Made by a program: the position numbers and the translations under genes | Assembly (NCBI GenBank): GCA_027046965.1 | Contig: JALTWR010000006.1 | Coordinates: 1-62,566, forward strand | Direction: 5' to 3' | Length of the DNA: 62,566 bases | Source of the DNA: Candidatus Altimarinota bacterium | GTDB taxonomy: Bacteria > Patescibacteriota > Gracilibacteria > Absconditabacterales > Absconditicoccaceae | Shown here: positions 10,947 to 21,730 of the stretch, one piece after another | Numbering within the stretch: position 1 is the first letter of the stretch | Layout: each line of letters opens with the position of its first letter | The notes under the pieces: model-generated | The model's database searches: none | Seen by the model: the letters and a program-made list of their open reading frames with translations, nothing else | What the model was told of the DNA's origin: nothing

Positions 10947-12962
10947 ATGACTGTAACTAGATTAGAAAAAATTTTTTCAAAGGAAGGGGCTTATTTTGAT
11001 TTTTCAAAGCAACTAGGGGATGAATTTTTTGTAGATATAGGAGTACATATTCTTGCAGATAAGTTTGTGGAATACCAAAAAAGTTTGGTAGAAGAGTTTG
11101 TAGCAGATCTTATAAATTTTTATGAATGAGAGGAGGATATAACATTTTATGATATCAAAGAATTTTTTGAATCTGCTTTGAAGTCCTTAAATAATAAGCT
11201 AACACTTTTTGCAGATAAGGTCCAAGAAGAAGGAAAGTTTGAAATTAGATGATTTGCACAGATTGTGTATGAGGATAATTATTTGGCTTCTTTGATAGGA
11301 GATGTGAGTGTGATCATTTTTAGAGAGAGAAAAATAAATTCTGTTATACCAAATGAAATAGATCCTAATCGAAAGATAGATCTTTTTTCAGAAGTTATAG
11401 AGGGTAATATCGAAAATGAAGATCAAGTAGTATTTGTAGGATTAAATATTTTAAATTATTTGTCCAAAGATGAGCTCATAGAGGCAGTTAATATCTCTTT
11501 TTCTACAGGTGAGAGCTTCTTAGATTTGATAGAGGATTTGTTGTCTCAAAAAACAGAAAAAGACAAAATCCATTTTGTATATTATTTTGAGTTTAACTTC
11601 CCATTGGTTTCAAAAGATATTACCTCATCCAAAAAATTGAAATTTAAGATTCCTTTGAGATATTTAGAGGTACTTAAAATAGATCCATCATCTTTGAAAA
11701 AATTTGTGATAGAAAACAAATATTCTGTTATATTTGCTTTGTTGCTTGGTGTGGTATTTTTGTTTATCTATGCAGTATATCACGTTAATGTAACTATGCA
11801 AAAGTGAGTTAACTATTCTTCAAACATTTCTATAGATAAAATTAAGCAGCAGATAAATGATTTTGTAAACACTAATGACCTTTCGAAGGATGCTCGTAAA
11901 CAACTTTACAACAAAATATTGAATGAATTAAATCAACTCGAAAAAAGAGGCCTTTATGTAAAGGATGTTGAAAAACTTAAAAATGATTTGGAGATAGCTT
12001 ATTATGATGTTTACAAGATAAGTGTGATAGCCACTTTGGAGGGAGGATGAATACAACCTCTTTATAAGTTTGATCAAGATATCTCTGAATTGGCTAAAAG
12101 TGCCTTTTATGTATCCAATGAAAAGAATGGAATATGGGTTGCTTATTCCTCGTGAGTAATAGCCGGAATTTTGCCTGATTTACAGCCTACTATTGTGTCT
12201 GGACTGCCTGAAGATGAGAGCCTGAAAAAGTGTGTTTCTCAACCAAATAATAATGGACTGGTCTGTGTTTCTAACAAAAACAACTTTTATTCTTTTGCCA
12301 ATGGGACATATTCATTAGTTGGGGTTAATGGAAGTAACATAGATTATTCTGTGGGTGGTATAGATACCTATCTAAAAAAATATTTTTATACAATGAAGGA
12401 GCATTTAGCAGAGGGTGACGCTTCTTTGATAGATAAATTTAAAATGAAAGATGTCTGAGCTTTGCAGGAGATAGTTTATCAAACTACTTATAAAATAGTC
12501 AATCTTGATAAGTTTGTAGATGTGGCAAAAGAGTGATTTGCAGATATGTATATTGATGGAAATTTTTTGACTTGGTCAAGAGCTCTTAAGGAGGTAGTTT
12601 TGATGTGGAGGAATGATCCCCTCTCTGATAGTTTGCAATGGAAGGTACTGCCTAAAGTATGATGAGATGAGGAGGTGATAGATAAGTTAGGTAAGGAAGT
12701 AGTATTAAAAGGATTTTATGATCAAGCCAATCAAAGTAAATATGTAGTTTTGTTTGATCCAGTTAGTGAAATTGTCGTAATATATAGGGAAAAAGGGCAG
12801 TTGGATAGGATGGAATTGGTTTATCAAGGAGCACTTTTGTTCAAAGCTCAGGAAAAGGTGAAGGCTATAGGAGTGTCTGAAGAATGAGATGCTGTAAGAT
12901 TGTATATAGTTACTCAAAAAGGTGTTTATAGAGCAGATTTGAGGGATTTTATTGAATGATAA
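10947..12962 (+). CDS. Membrane-anchored protein with PP2C-like cytoplasmic domain
   Basis: A 671-residue protein. Residues 1-240 look like a diverged PP2C phosphatase fold: GDVSVIIFRERKIN is followed by an IDLFSEVIEG segment and DQVVFVGLNILNYLSKDEL, paralleling the GDSR... and LLxxTDGLxxxLS pieces of PP2C. The usual metal-binding Asp residues are not obvious, so activity is doubtful. One transmembrane helix (about 259-281) leads to an extracytoplasmic coiled coil and a repetitive beta-rich region to the end, possibly a propeller. Two Cys in that region could pair. Family and role are not established; related architecture is a guess from shape. Confidence 0.5.
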
Positions 12963-13006
12963 TATTGAATTTCTCTTAAAATTTATTATTATCTGGTTTG
13001 CTTTGT

Positions 13007-13079
13007 AGGGGCGTAGCTCAGTTGGTAGAGCAGCGGTCTCCAAAGCCGCGTGTCGCGGGTTCAAATCCTGCCGCCCCTG
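13007..13079 (+). tRNA. trnW: tRNA-Trp (anticodon CCA)
   Basis: A 73-nt cloverleaf: acceptor AGGGGCG with CGCCCCU, D stem GCUC/GAGC, anticodon stem GCGGU/GCCGC with loop CUCCAAA, and T stem GCGGG/CCUGC. Discriminator G; CCA is not encoded. It reads UGG only, consistent with UGA not being Trp here. Confidence 0.95.
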
Positions 13080-13106
13080 GATTATGTTTAATAGCTAAAT
13101 TTAAAT

Positions 13107-13179
13107 GGGCCCGTAGCTCAGTCGGCAGAGCAACGGCCTCTTAAGCCGGTGGTCCTGGGTTCGATCCCCAGCGGGCCCA
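13107..13179 (+). tRNA. trnK: tRNA-Lys (anticodon CUU)
   Basis: A 73-nt cloverleaf: acceptor GGGCCCG/CGGGCCC, D stem GCUC/GAGC, anticodon loop CUCUUAA, T stem CUGGG/CCCAG, discriminator A. The outermost anticodon-stem pair is an A-G mismatch. CCA is not encoded. It lies 27 bases after tRNA-Trp. Confidence 0.93.
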
Positions 13180-13208
13180 TTTTTTATTTTTGGGAAAAAT
13201 GTTGATTT

Positions 13209-13237
13209 TTGACAAAACCAAATTTTGAAAATATAAT
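13209..13237 (+). promoter_or_regulatory. Consensus sigma-70 promoter of the AAA/LRR/vWA gene group
   Basis: TTGACA at 13209-13214, exactly 17 bases, then TATAAT at 13232-13237: a full match to the housekeeping consensus. Transcription would begin near 13244, giving a leader of about 40 bases before the ATG at 13286. This suggests strong constitutive expression of the downstream genes. Confidence 0.75.
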
Positions 13238-13285
13238 ATAATTAGGATAAACTTTGCTTTAATTAAATATTAAATTCATAAAAAG

Positions 13286-16200
13286 ATGGCAATTGAGACA
13301 GCTATCAAGACCTCGGATGGAGAATTTGAGGTAAAACCTGTGGTATGGGCTGATAACCCTTTGTGATTATGAAAAAGAGAGAGAGGCTTTCATGTCCCTG
13401 GATACGGGGAAATAAATGTGGATATTCAAACAGTATCAGATGAAGCACTAGAAAAAATCTTAAAAAAGAGAGCGTTTTATTTAAGCGATATTCCTTCCAA
13501 AAAAGAGATAATACCTGGGGAGAATCAATCAGACTATTATATGAAGATAAAGCAGGAAATTATAAATAGAATTTTAACGAAGAAATTCGCTATTGTCCAA
13601 TGACCTACAGGTACTTGAAAAACAACTATTGTTAAGACTATAGGATATGAGATGCAATTGCCTGTATATGAAGTGGGAGCTGATGCAGAAAAAGCTATAG
13701 ATGATTTTGCGAAGGAAATAAAAACATTTAAAAAATGAAATACTTTGCAAGTCAAGGAGCTTCCAGGCATTTTGATAAAAGCTATCACTCAGTGAGGAAT
13801 ATTTTTGATAAATGAGGCAAACACACTATCACCAGATATTCAAGTAGCATTGGCAAATATGTTGGAAAGTGGATTTGTGATAGTATGAACAAAAAAATAT
13901 TTAGTTCATCCGAATTTTGCATTAATATTTACGTCAAATCAAGATTATGCTTGAACTAACCCATATAATGCTGCTGTAATAAGGAAGGCATGATGAATAG
14001 TGAACTTTGATTATGAGCCTAGTTTAGAATGAGAAGAAAAAGTAGTAAAGACTATTTATGAAAAAATAATGAATGAAATTTCATTTGATGTAGAAATTTC
14101 TGATGAGGATTTAAAAAAAGTAGCAAAGTTTGTAAGATCTTTTAGAGAGAAATTGAGAGAATATAATTATGGAGTGAGCTTAAAACAAAAATTTTTGTCA
14201 CAAGACTTAAATGATGCATGGCATTTTTTGTATATTAGATTCTATGAGAAATTACTCAAAGATATTTTGATTTCAGGAGATACTGTAATTAATTTTAAAA
14301 AATTGGCTGTTGATTTATTTGTTTCATATTTGCAGGAAAAAATAGTTTGATGGGGATCTAAGTGAGAATATATAGATCATATTAATGATATTGAAAAATT
14401 AAAAAGTTTAATTTCTGAGTGGTTTCCAAAAGATTATTTTATAGGATTAGAGAGAAGAGAAAAAGATGATAAGGTAAAATTAGACCCTGATTTGGCAGAA
14501 GAAGTTTTAGAATTATTAAATTACGATCTCGAATTATTGGAAGAAGCACAAAAATTAATAGATTTTTCTCTGGTGGAGAAAGAGCAGGAAAGAAAAAAAA
14601 CAAGGCAAAAATTGTGATTTACACGTGGATGAATAAATCCTAATTTATTAAAAAAAGTTTTATCAAATGAAGTCAAGTCTTATTGAGAAAGACTAAGAAG
14701 AACGGAGGGAATAGCACAAATTGCTCAATATATGTATGAAAGATTGGTAGATACACATAGAAAGAAAGTTATTTGAAATATAGAATACAGGGAGCATGAC
14801 ATTTATTGACCTATTTTGATAGTAGAAATAAACAAAGAGCCAATAATTTTTAAAGTTAAAGATTGACAGGAATTTGATTTAAGATCTATTGAAACGGAAA
14901 AAGATGTTTTAGAAAAAATATTTGGTAATGATGACTTAGAGATAGTTTATGAAGATGAAGTTTTTGAAAATGTTTTTGCTCCACCAAAATCATTGGAGAT
15001 TAGAAGATTTTCCAAGATGATAGATTATGGAGACAAAATAGTATTTTTGTGATTTAGAGGTGAAATAAGAGATATAAGATATGTATGAGAAGAAAGTTGA
15101 AAATTTTATATTCCCCAAAGCAAAGTAAATGATTTATTATTAAGGACTTATAAAGTTCTAAATGAAAATGAAATTCAGCAATTATTAAATGGAAACGAAA
15201 AGAAAGAAGGTCACCATGTGTTAATTTTGAATGATAATGATAAAATAGAATTTATTACAATTTCTGAATTGAGAAAAAGGCTTGATAAAAGTGCAAGTGT
15301 AAGGGTTTTACAAGGAATAAAAGATGAGAATTTAGAGGCTGAAATAAGGCAAAGATTTGCACATGTAGATAAATTGAATTTACATAATTGAGTAGAAGAA
15401 ATGGCAGAGACTTGAATAGTTGCTCCTGTGTATGGAAGAGCATATCCTCTACAGAGAGCAGTAGAACAAAAATTATCTGAAGCTTTTGATATTATTCCTG
15501 GTTCTATAGAGAAATTGCTTAATGAACTAAAAAAATATCTCGAGTCATGAGAAGATCTTTTGCTTATTTGACCATCAGGTGTTTGAAAATCATCTGTTGT
15601 CAGGGAGTTGGCCGAAAGGTTAGGATTACCGTATATTGATTTGCAAATTACTGAAAATTTACAAGAAGGTGATTTACAAACTAAACTAGCATGGAATGAA
15701 TGAGAAATAGAAAATGTGTTCACTCCATTTTTGGATTATTGGATAAATGGTTGAGTAGTAGAGTTGAAAGAATTAAATATGGCCCCAGTTTTAACATTCT
15801 TGAATAATTTTTTGGATGAGAATTGACAAATAAGAATAGGAGATAGAGTGTACAGAAGACATCCTAACTTTCATTTGGTGGCTACTATGAATCCATTTGA
15901 TAACAGAATATATCCGTGAACTAAACCATTAAATTTGGCAGTACAAGCAAGATTTAGAGTAGTTAATTTAACTTATTTAGATAAAGAAGAAGAAAAGGAA
16001 GTTTTGATAAATATAGCAAAAGAGTTTAAGGAGAAGCTTTTGAAGGAATGATTAGAAGAGGTAATTGATGAGATATTAAATTTGGTGGTTATTCCTATAA
16101 GGAATAAAATAAAAGAATTGATGAAAACTCAGACTATGTGAACAGATGAAGCATTAAAGATATTGGCAGAGAAAAATGTAACGATAGACATTATGATAAG

Positions 16201-16336
16201 ATGGATAAAAACAGCGAAGAGTATAGAGGATATCAAGAATTTTGTGAGACAACATTTTTCAATGGATAAAGAGAAAGTGGAATTATTGCCAGAGGATATA
16301 AGAGTGGTAATCAAGGATTTGTTATGATATAATTAG
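13286..16336 (+). CDS. Tandem midasin-like (AAA_5) ATPase
   Basis: A 1016-residue ATPase with two AAA modules of the dynein-related/midasin type. Module 1 has Walker A GPTGTGKT (residues 106-113; Gly106 and Gly111 are UGA), then FLINEANTLSPDIQVALANML and FTSNQDY. Module 2 has Walker A GPSGVGKS (762-769), then VVELKELNMAPVLTFLNNFLDENG, HPNFHLVATMNP and ARFRVV, closely following midasin. The Walker B Asp is replaced by Asn in module 1 and Lys in module 2, while the Glu is kept. A long helical region of about 350 residues lies between the modules. AAA_5 proteins usually work with a vWA partner; here the vWA protein is two genes downstream. It probably remodels a protein complex; the target is unknown. 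Confidence 0.85.
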
Positions 16337-16354
16337 TTTGCTAAAGCTATAACA

Positions 16355-18052
16355 ATGGAAAATGAAAATTTAGGAGTAGATAGCTTGGAGCCAGAAGAAT
16401 ATTTTAAAGAGGTTTTATTAGAAAACTCAAAAGACTTTTTGATGTTGAAGAGATTGGTGGAAGAAAGTAGAGGAAAGATAAGCTGGGATAAGTTGAAGGA
16501 ATATACGGTAGTAAAGGATAAAAAAGTAGAGTGAATATATCGGGAAGGAGAATTGGATTTGAGTTGAACAAGTATAAGTACTTTGTGAAAATTGAAGATA
16601 GTGAGATGAAAATTGAGTTTGTTCTGAGTAAAGACATTGGAGGATTTATGAGAGTTGGAAGAGGTATGATGATATTTGGATTTGAGATGAACGAGTGTGG
16701 ATGTCCAATTAGAAGTGATAAGGAAGATAAATAATTGAGAATTGCAAGTGGAAGGTAAGATATATTTTTGATGAGATATAGATGGTATAGAGAGATTATT
16801 GGAGGAAGGGAATATTCCATGAAAATTGAGTTTGTTCTGAGTAGAGACCTTGGAGGATTTATGAGAGTTGGAAGAGGTATGATGATATTTGTATTTGAAT
16901 TGAACAAGAATAAGAAGTTTGTGAAAGCTTAAGAGAGTATGATGAGAATTGAATTTGAGATTAGTAGGAACCTTAAAGGATTTATGAGAGTTGGAAGAGG
17001 TATGATGAGATTTGGATTTGAGTTGAACAAGTATAGAAAATTTGTGAAAGCTTAAGAGAGTGTGATGAAAATTGCATGTGGGATGAGTAAAGACCTTGGA
17101 GGATTTATGAGAGTTGGAAGAGGTATGATGATATTTGTATTTGGGTTGAACAAGAATAAGAAGTTTGTGAAAGCTTAAGAGAGTGTGATGAAAATTGGAT
17201 TTGGAATGAGTAGAGACCTTGGAGGATTTATGAAAGTTGGAGGAAGTGTGATGAGATTTGAATTTGAGATGAACGAGTGTGGATGTCCAATTAGAAGCAA
17301 TAAGGAAGATAAATAGATGAGAATTGAGGGTGGAAGGTAAGATATATTTTTGATGAGATATAGATGGTATAGAGAGATTATTGGAGGAAGGGAATATTCC
17401 ATGAAATTTGTATTTGGAATGAGTAAAGACATTGAGGGATTTATGAGAGTTGGAAGAGGTATGATGAGATTTGGATTTGAGTTGAACAAGTATAGAAAAT
17501 TTGTGAAAATTGAAGAGAGTGTGATGATACCTGAATTTGTCCTGAGTAAAGACATTGAGGGATTTATGAAAGTTAGAAGAGGTATGATGAGATTTGGATT
17601 TGGGTTGGACAAGTATAGAAAGTTTGTGAGAATTGAAGAGAGTGTGATGAAATTTGGAGTTGCGATGAACAAGAATAGAAGTACAATTGGAGGCATGGAA
17701 GAAAATAAAGGAGTGAAAATTAATAGTAGAATGAAAGTTCCTTTGTCATTATGGAGAATATTTTGAGGAGTTAATAGGTGACGATTGAGAAATAAATTTT
17801 GGAAATTTAGAAAGTAAATATTGAAATAACGTAGACAACATAGGAGATGAAGAGATAAAAGGTATAATAATAGAAATTTTGACTTGGTGGTTATGATATA
17901 AGAAAAGGGAGTTAACCAAAGAGATAGCAGAGATAATCGGAGAAGAAGGTTTAAGTGAGGAAGAAAAGATAAAAGCTATATCAGAATTAAATAGAAAATA
18001 CGAGGAGTTAAAACAAAAGCTGAAGTGATATGGGATAAGTTTAGATAAGTAA
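16355..18052 (+). CDS. Leucine-rich-repeat protein with Gly-Gly (UGA-UGA) repeats
   Basis: A 565-residue protein seen only with UGA as Gly. After an acidic start and a conserved block (LKRLVEESRGKISWDKLKEY, residues about 30-50) come LRR units of alternating 20 and 21 residues, with the patterns LGELEEVGGDLDLSGTSIEN and LGKLKRVGGKLHVGG. A non-LRR stretch (VQLEVIRKINNGEL...) recurs 582 bases later, so the whole block is duplicated. The C-terminal ~120 residues are helical and charged, ending LKQKLKGYGISLDK. LRR domains bind proteins; here it could be the recognition partner of the AAA/vWA pair on either side (inference). Gaps are 18 bases to the ATPase and 13 to the next gene. Confidence 0.75.
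16600..17690 (+). repeat. Nested tandem repeats coding the LRR region
   Basis: The unit around GTTGGAAGAGGTATGATGA recurs at spacings of 123 bases (41 codons, one pair of LRRs), for example near 16867, 16990, 17113 and 17236. A larger block repeats at an offset of 582 bases (194 codons): compare the segment beginning at 16751 with that at 17333. Copies differ by only a few bases, which points to recent expansion or conversion. Confidence 0.85.
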
Positions 18053-18065
18053 AATAAGGGAAAAA

Positions 18066-20384
18066 ATGGAGAAAATGTGAGTAGATTTAATAAAATTGTT
18101 TTTTCCTGAATATCAGGTAATCTTTTGAGATAGGTTATCCATAGATAAGGAAAATAAACAAATAATAATACCCAAGGGATTGTTTTTGAATTTAGAAGAA
18201 GATATGTTATTGTGATTAATAATTTTTCTTTTTGAGAAGAAGGAATATACGAAAGAAATAGACAATGATAATTTGGATAGTGTAGAAAAAAGGGAGTTAC
18301 TGAAACTTTTTAATTATTTAAGAGCGTATTGAGAGACAAAATCTAGTATACTTTTTGATAAAAAAGAGAAGATAAAAAAATTTTTTGAATATTTATCAAG
18401 AAACATAACATATCAATGACCATTGTGGGAATTTATCAAACAAAAATTGATGGAAGTTGAACCCGTGAGTGATATAGAAACCTTGATAGATGAGTATTTG
18501 GAATTTAAGTGAGCTTATTTACAAAGCCAATGTGAAGAATGTAGTTTATCAGATTGAGATGAAGGTGAATTATTAGAACAACAAGACAGTTATTATGAAC
18601 ATAGTTGAGAAAATTTTGAATCTATAGAGTGAGAGGATAATGGTGTAATATGAGTTTTGGAACCAGCTATTAGAAAAACATATTTTGTAGAGGCTATATT
18701 AGAAAAGTTTGATACAGCTAGTCAAAAATTTTATCGTGTTAAGGCTGAGAAAAAACCACTTTCTCCTTTTCTATATGAACAAATATATTCAAATTATAAA
18801 ATTGCAGGGAAAAAATTAAAAGAATATGTATTGCCTTTGTCAAAAGACTTGAAGTTAGTTAGATATAATTCAGATGAGGTTACAGTATATCAAGATGAAT
18901 ATGGTGTATACTATATAAGATTTTTGAAGAATTGAGAAACAGAAGTATGAATTTGATATGCTACTGAGCAAAATAATTTTTGAACAGCGGAATCCAAAAA
19001 CGCAATTTATAGCGGTTATAATATAAATTTGGATCAATTTGGTGATTGGAAACAACTATTAAGATATATTAAATCAAAAAAATATGGAAACGTATCTCAA
19101 AGACAATTCCATGGCCCTGACGTTAATAAATATATAGAAAATTTGTTTGAAGCTCAAGAAATGGATTGTTTACCTGCAAATATATTGTTTACAGCATTGG
19201 TAAGATCATTGTGATATCCATCGAGATTGGTAGTATGATACCAAACTTATATAAAAGACGGAAAAACATATGTATCTAAAAGTCAGTGACATGCTTGGAG
19301 TGAGATATTAGTAAATTGACAATGGATAAGAGTAGATGCTACTCCTGTAAATACTGATGAAAAAGACAATGATGATGGTGATATGGATAATATGATAGAA
19401 CAAATAATAGAAGATAATATGATAGAACCAGAAGGTCAAGAAGAAGTAAAAGATTTTGAGATTAAACTACCAAAAAAAGAGATAGCCAATGTTTTGGATC
19501 AAATACCAAATATAGAAAGTAAATATTTCCGCTCAGCATTAGAATATGTTAGAGGAGACGCGGAGGCAATAATTAAATATATAAAAAAATTGTTGGATAC
19601 AAGACAGTGAAGTTCAGATAGACAAGAGTTGAGATGAGTCCCAAAAAGAAAGAAGCAATGACAGCCATTTTGAAAATTAAAAGTGACTCCAAATAGCATA
19701 TCCCGTTTGGCAGTATGAGATCCTAACATATTTGAGAGACCAATTAAGATGAAAAATGAACCAAATGAAGATATAGATACAAGACTGGAAGATATATCAA
19801 TAGCTATAGATGTAAGTGGGTCTATGGAGAGTTTGACAGGTAATTGGAGAAACTGAACTAAACTTGATAATGCATATTTGTCAGTGGTATTACTGTATGT
19901 GGTATCAAAAGCACTGAATATAAATTTTGAAAGAGTAGTTTTGTTTTCGGATGATATTGTAGAAGGAAATCCAGAAGAGATTTTAAAGCAATTTGAAAAT
20001 GTTTCTCAGAGATGAAATAAGGCAAACACTGTGGGGATAGAAAAAGCAATTGAGGCTATTAAAGATACGCAAAAATGAGTAGTATTTGTAATATCAGATG
20101 GAGACAGTGCAACACGTACAGCGTTCTTTAGTGAAGAGAGTAAGGAGATTTTGAGACAAAATGAAAATTTGTATGTGGTATGATATGGTATAGGAGAAGA
20201 TGCGGTTTCAAAATTAATTGATAAAATGAAAAGATGAAAGGTACCTACAGTGATTGAGTATAGGATGCAAGAAGCAGATAATAAGCGTAGTAGATGATTT
20301 AATGTAGAGAATTACTATAATTTGGTTGGCCAAGTGAAAGGGCATCTGGAGCAATTTATGACGGCAAGTTTTATAAGACTATAA
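18066..20384 (+). CDS. Transglutaminase-core plus von Willebrand A domain protein
   Basis: A 772-residue protein. The middle holds a transglutaminase/protease core: Cys368 in EMDCLPAN, His409 in QGHAWSEI and Asp424 in VDATP, in the family's order and spacing, including GYPSRLVVGYQT. The C-terminal ~200 residues are a vWA domain with a complete MIDAS: DVSGS (582-586), a Thr in NKANTVGIEKA, and ISDGDS. The N-terminal ~220 residues are helical and acidic with no recognised domain. vWA domains paired with AAA_5/MoxR ATPases act as metal-dependent adaptors; the added Cys-His-Asp core could cut or cross-link proteins (inference). It lies between the two LRR copies, 9 bases before the second. Confidence 0.85.
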
Positions 20385-20393
20385 AGAGAGATA

Positions 20394-21269
20394 ATGGATG
20401 GTTTAGGTCTAGAACATTATGAGAGAACTGCCTCCGTGGAATATTTTGAGATGAAACTATGAAAGGACTCAGAAGACTTTTTGATGTTGAAGAGATTGGT
20501 GGAAGAAAGTAGAGGAAAGATAAGCTGGGATAAGTTGAAGGAATATACGGTAGTAAAGGATAAAAAAGTAGAGTGAATATATCGGGAAGGAGAATTGTAT
20601 TTGAGATGAACAAGTATAAGTACTTTGTGAAAATTGAAGAGTGTGTGATGAGATTTGTATTTGACCTGAGTAGGTACCTTAAAGGATTTATGAAAGTTGT
20701 AAGAGGTATGATGAGAATTGGATTTGAGATGAACGAGTGTGGATGTCCAATTAGAAGTGATAAGGAAGATAAATAATTGAGAATTGCAAGTAGAAGATGA
20801 TATATATTTTTGATGAGATGTAGATAATATAAAGAAGTTATTAGATATGATAATTATACCGTGAGTATTGGATTTAAGGAGAGCAGGAATAGAAATACAG
20901 TTAGAGGCATGGAAGAGGAGGAAAGGAAAAGAGTTAATCGTGGAAGAATTATATGTAAGTAATACTGTGGAAATATTTGAAGTGGTACTGGGTGGTAATT
21001 TAGAAAGAGGTTTTAAAAAGTTAAAGGAAACCTATGGAGATAGAATTGATAAAATAAGGGATAGTAAAGTTAAGAGTAAAGTAGAAGAAGTTCTAAGATG
21101 GATATTAGAGATCAAAAGGAAAAGGATAGCAGAAAAAATAAAATGAGTATTGGAGGATAAGAAGCTAACTGATAAGAAAAAGATAGAAGCTATATTAGAA
21201 TTAGGTGAGGGATACGAGAAGTTAAAACAAAAGCTGAAGTGATATGGGATAAGTTTAGATAATACTTAG
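20394..21269 (+). pseudogene. Second LRR paralog, interrupted by a TAA
   Basis: Reading from ATG 20394, the first 102 codons match the start of the upstream LRR protein (conserved block, then one LRR pair). At 20700-20702 the frame meets TAA (LKDLGKL-stop-EVGG), where the paralog has GAA (Glu). A single G-to-T change explains it. Beyond the stop the frame stays open to TAG at 21267-21269 and still encodes LRR sequence, VQLE-type linker and the same C-terminal tail KQKLKGYGISLD. It has fewer repeats (290 codons in all). It is either a young pseudogene, a truncated 102-residue protein, or a site of readthrough. Confidence 0.75.
20469..20597 (+). repeat. 129-bp near-identical duplicate of 16427-16555
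   Basis: The two 129-base segments, coding the conserved N-terminal block of both LRR genes, differ at one base that I can see (A versus G at the second codon). The shared tails near 17997-18045 and 21215-21260 are also almost identical. Such identity in otherwise diverged genes suggests gene conversion or a recent copy. Confidence 0.85.
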
Positions 21270-21277
21270 TAAAACTT

Positions 21278-21730
21278 ATGAAAATTTCAAGATTTCCTAA
21301 AATGATGGTTTTGCAAAAGCATAGAGCTCAAAAATTATGATTTAGCCATGATGAGGCAAAGGCTATAGGTATAGCTGAAGCTACAAAATATGCTATTTTC
21401 AAAAATATTAGACTTTCTTGAGGAACTCGTACAAACAAGGATGAAGTTGTTCTTGCGAGTCCTCAAAAATTAAAACAGATGGTTTCTGATGAAACCAAGT
21501 ATCAGATCTTTTGACTCAAAGCTAAAGATAATAAACCATTTGTTGGGACCAGAATTTTTACATCTCAAGATTATGATAATTACCTCAAGCTGAGGTTTGA
21601 TTCACAAACTATAAAACTTTTAGATGATTGGGCTAAAAATATTATTGATAAAACGCCTATTCAGATTTTGGAAAATGAACAAAAATTCTTTAGCAAAGTG
21701 TGGAAGGTTCATAGAGATGATGAGCTTTAA
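21278..21730 (+). CDS. Unknown protein at the end of the LRR/vWA gene group
   Basis: A 150-residue soluble, basic protein with no signal or transmembrane segment and no family that I recognise. The N-terminal part (HRAQKLGFSHDEAKAIGIAEATKYAIFKNIR) is helical and might be a small DNA- or RNA-binding unit. It starts 8 bases after the second LRR gene and could belong to that group, or be an independent housekeeping gene. Its last 41 bases overlap the end of folC on the other strand. Confidence 0.5.

Noticed and set aside
15211..15723. A 170-codon minus-strand frame inside the ATPase gene.
   Set aside because: It lies wholly inside the second AAA module of the plus gene, where the Walker and arginine motifs are in register.
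16600..17690. CRISPR-like repeat array.
   Set aside because: The repeats are in frame, have no unique spacers, and code LRRs.
16404..17696. Long minus-strand reading frames across the LRR repeats (167 and 173 codons).
   Set aside because: They mirror the plus-strand repeats and give low-complexity Pro/Leu/Ser sequence. The plus frame continues in the operon and has a real LRR pattern.
20466..20600. Insertion-sequence terminal repeat.
   Set aside because: No transposase or inverted ends; the similarity matches the neighbouring LRR gene in frame.
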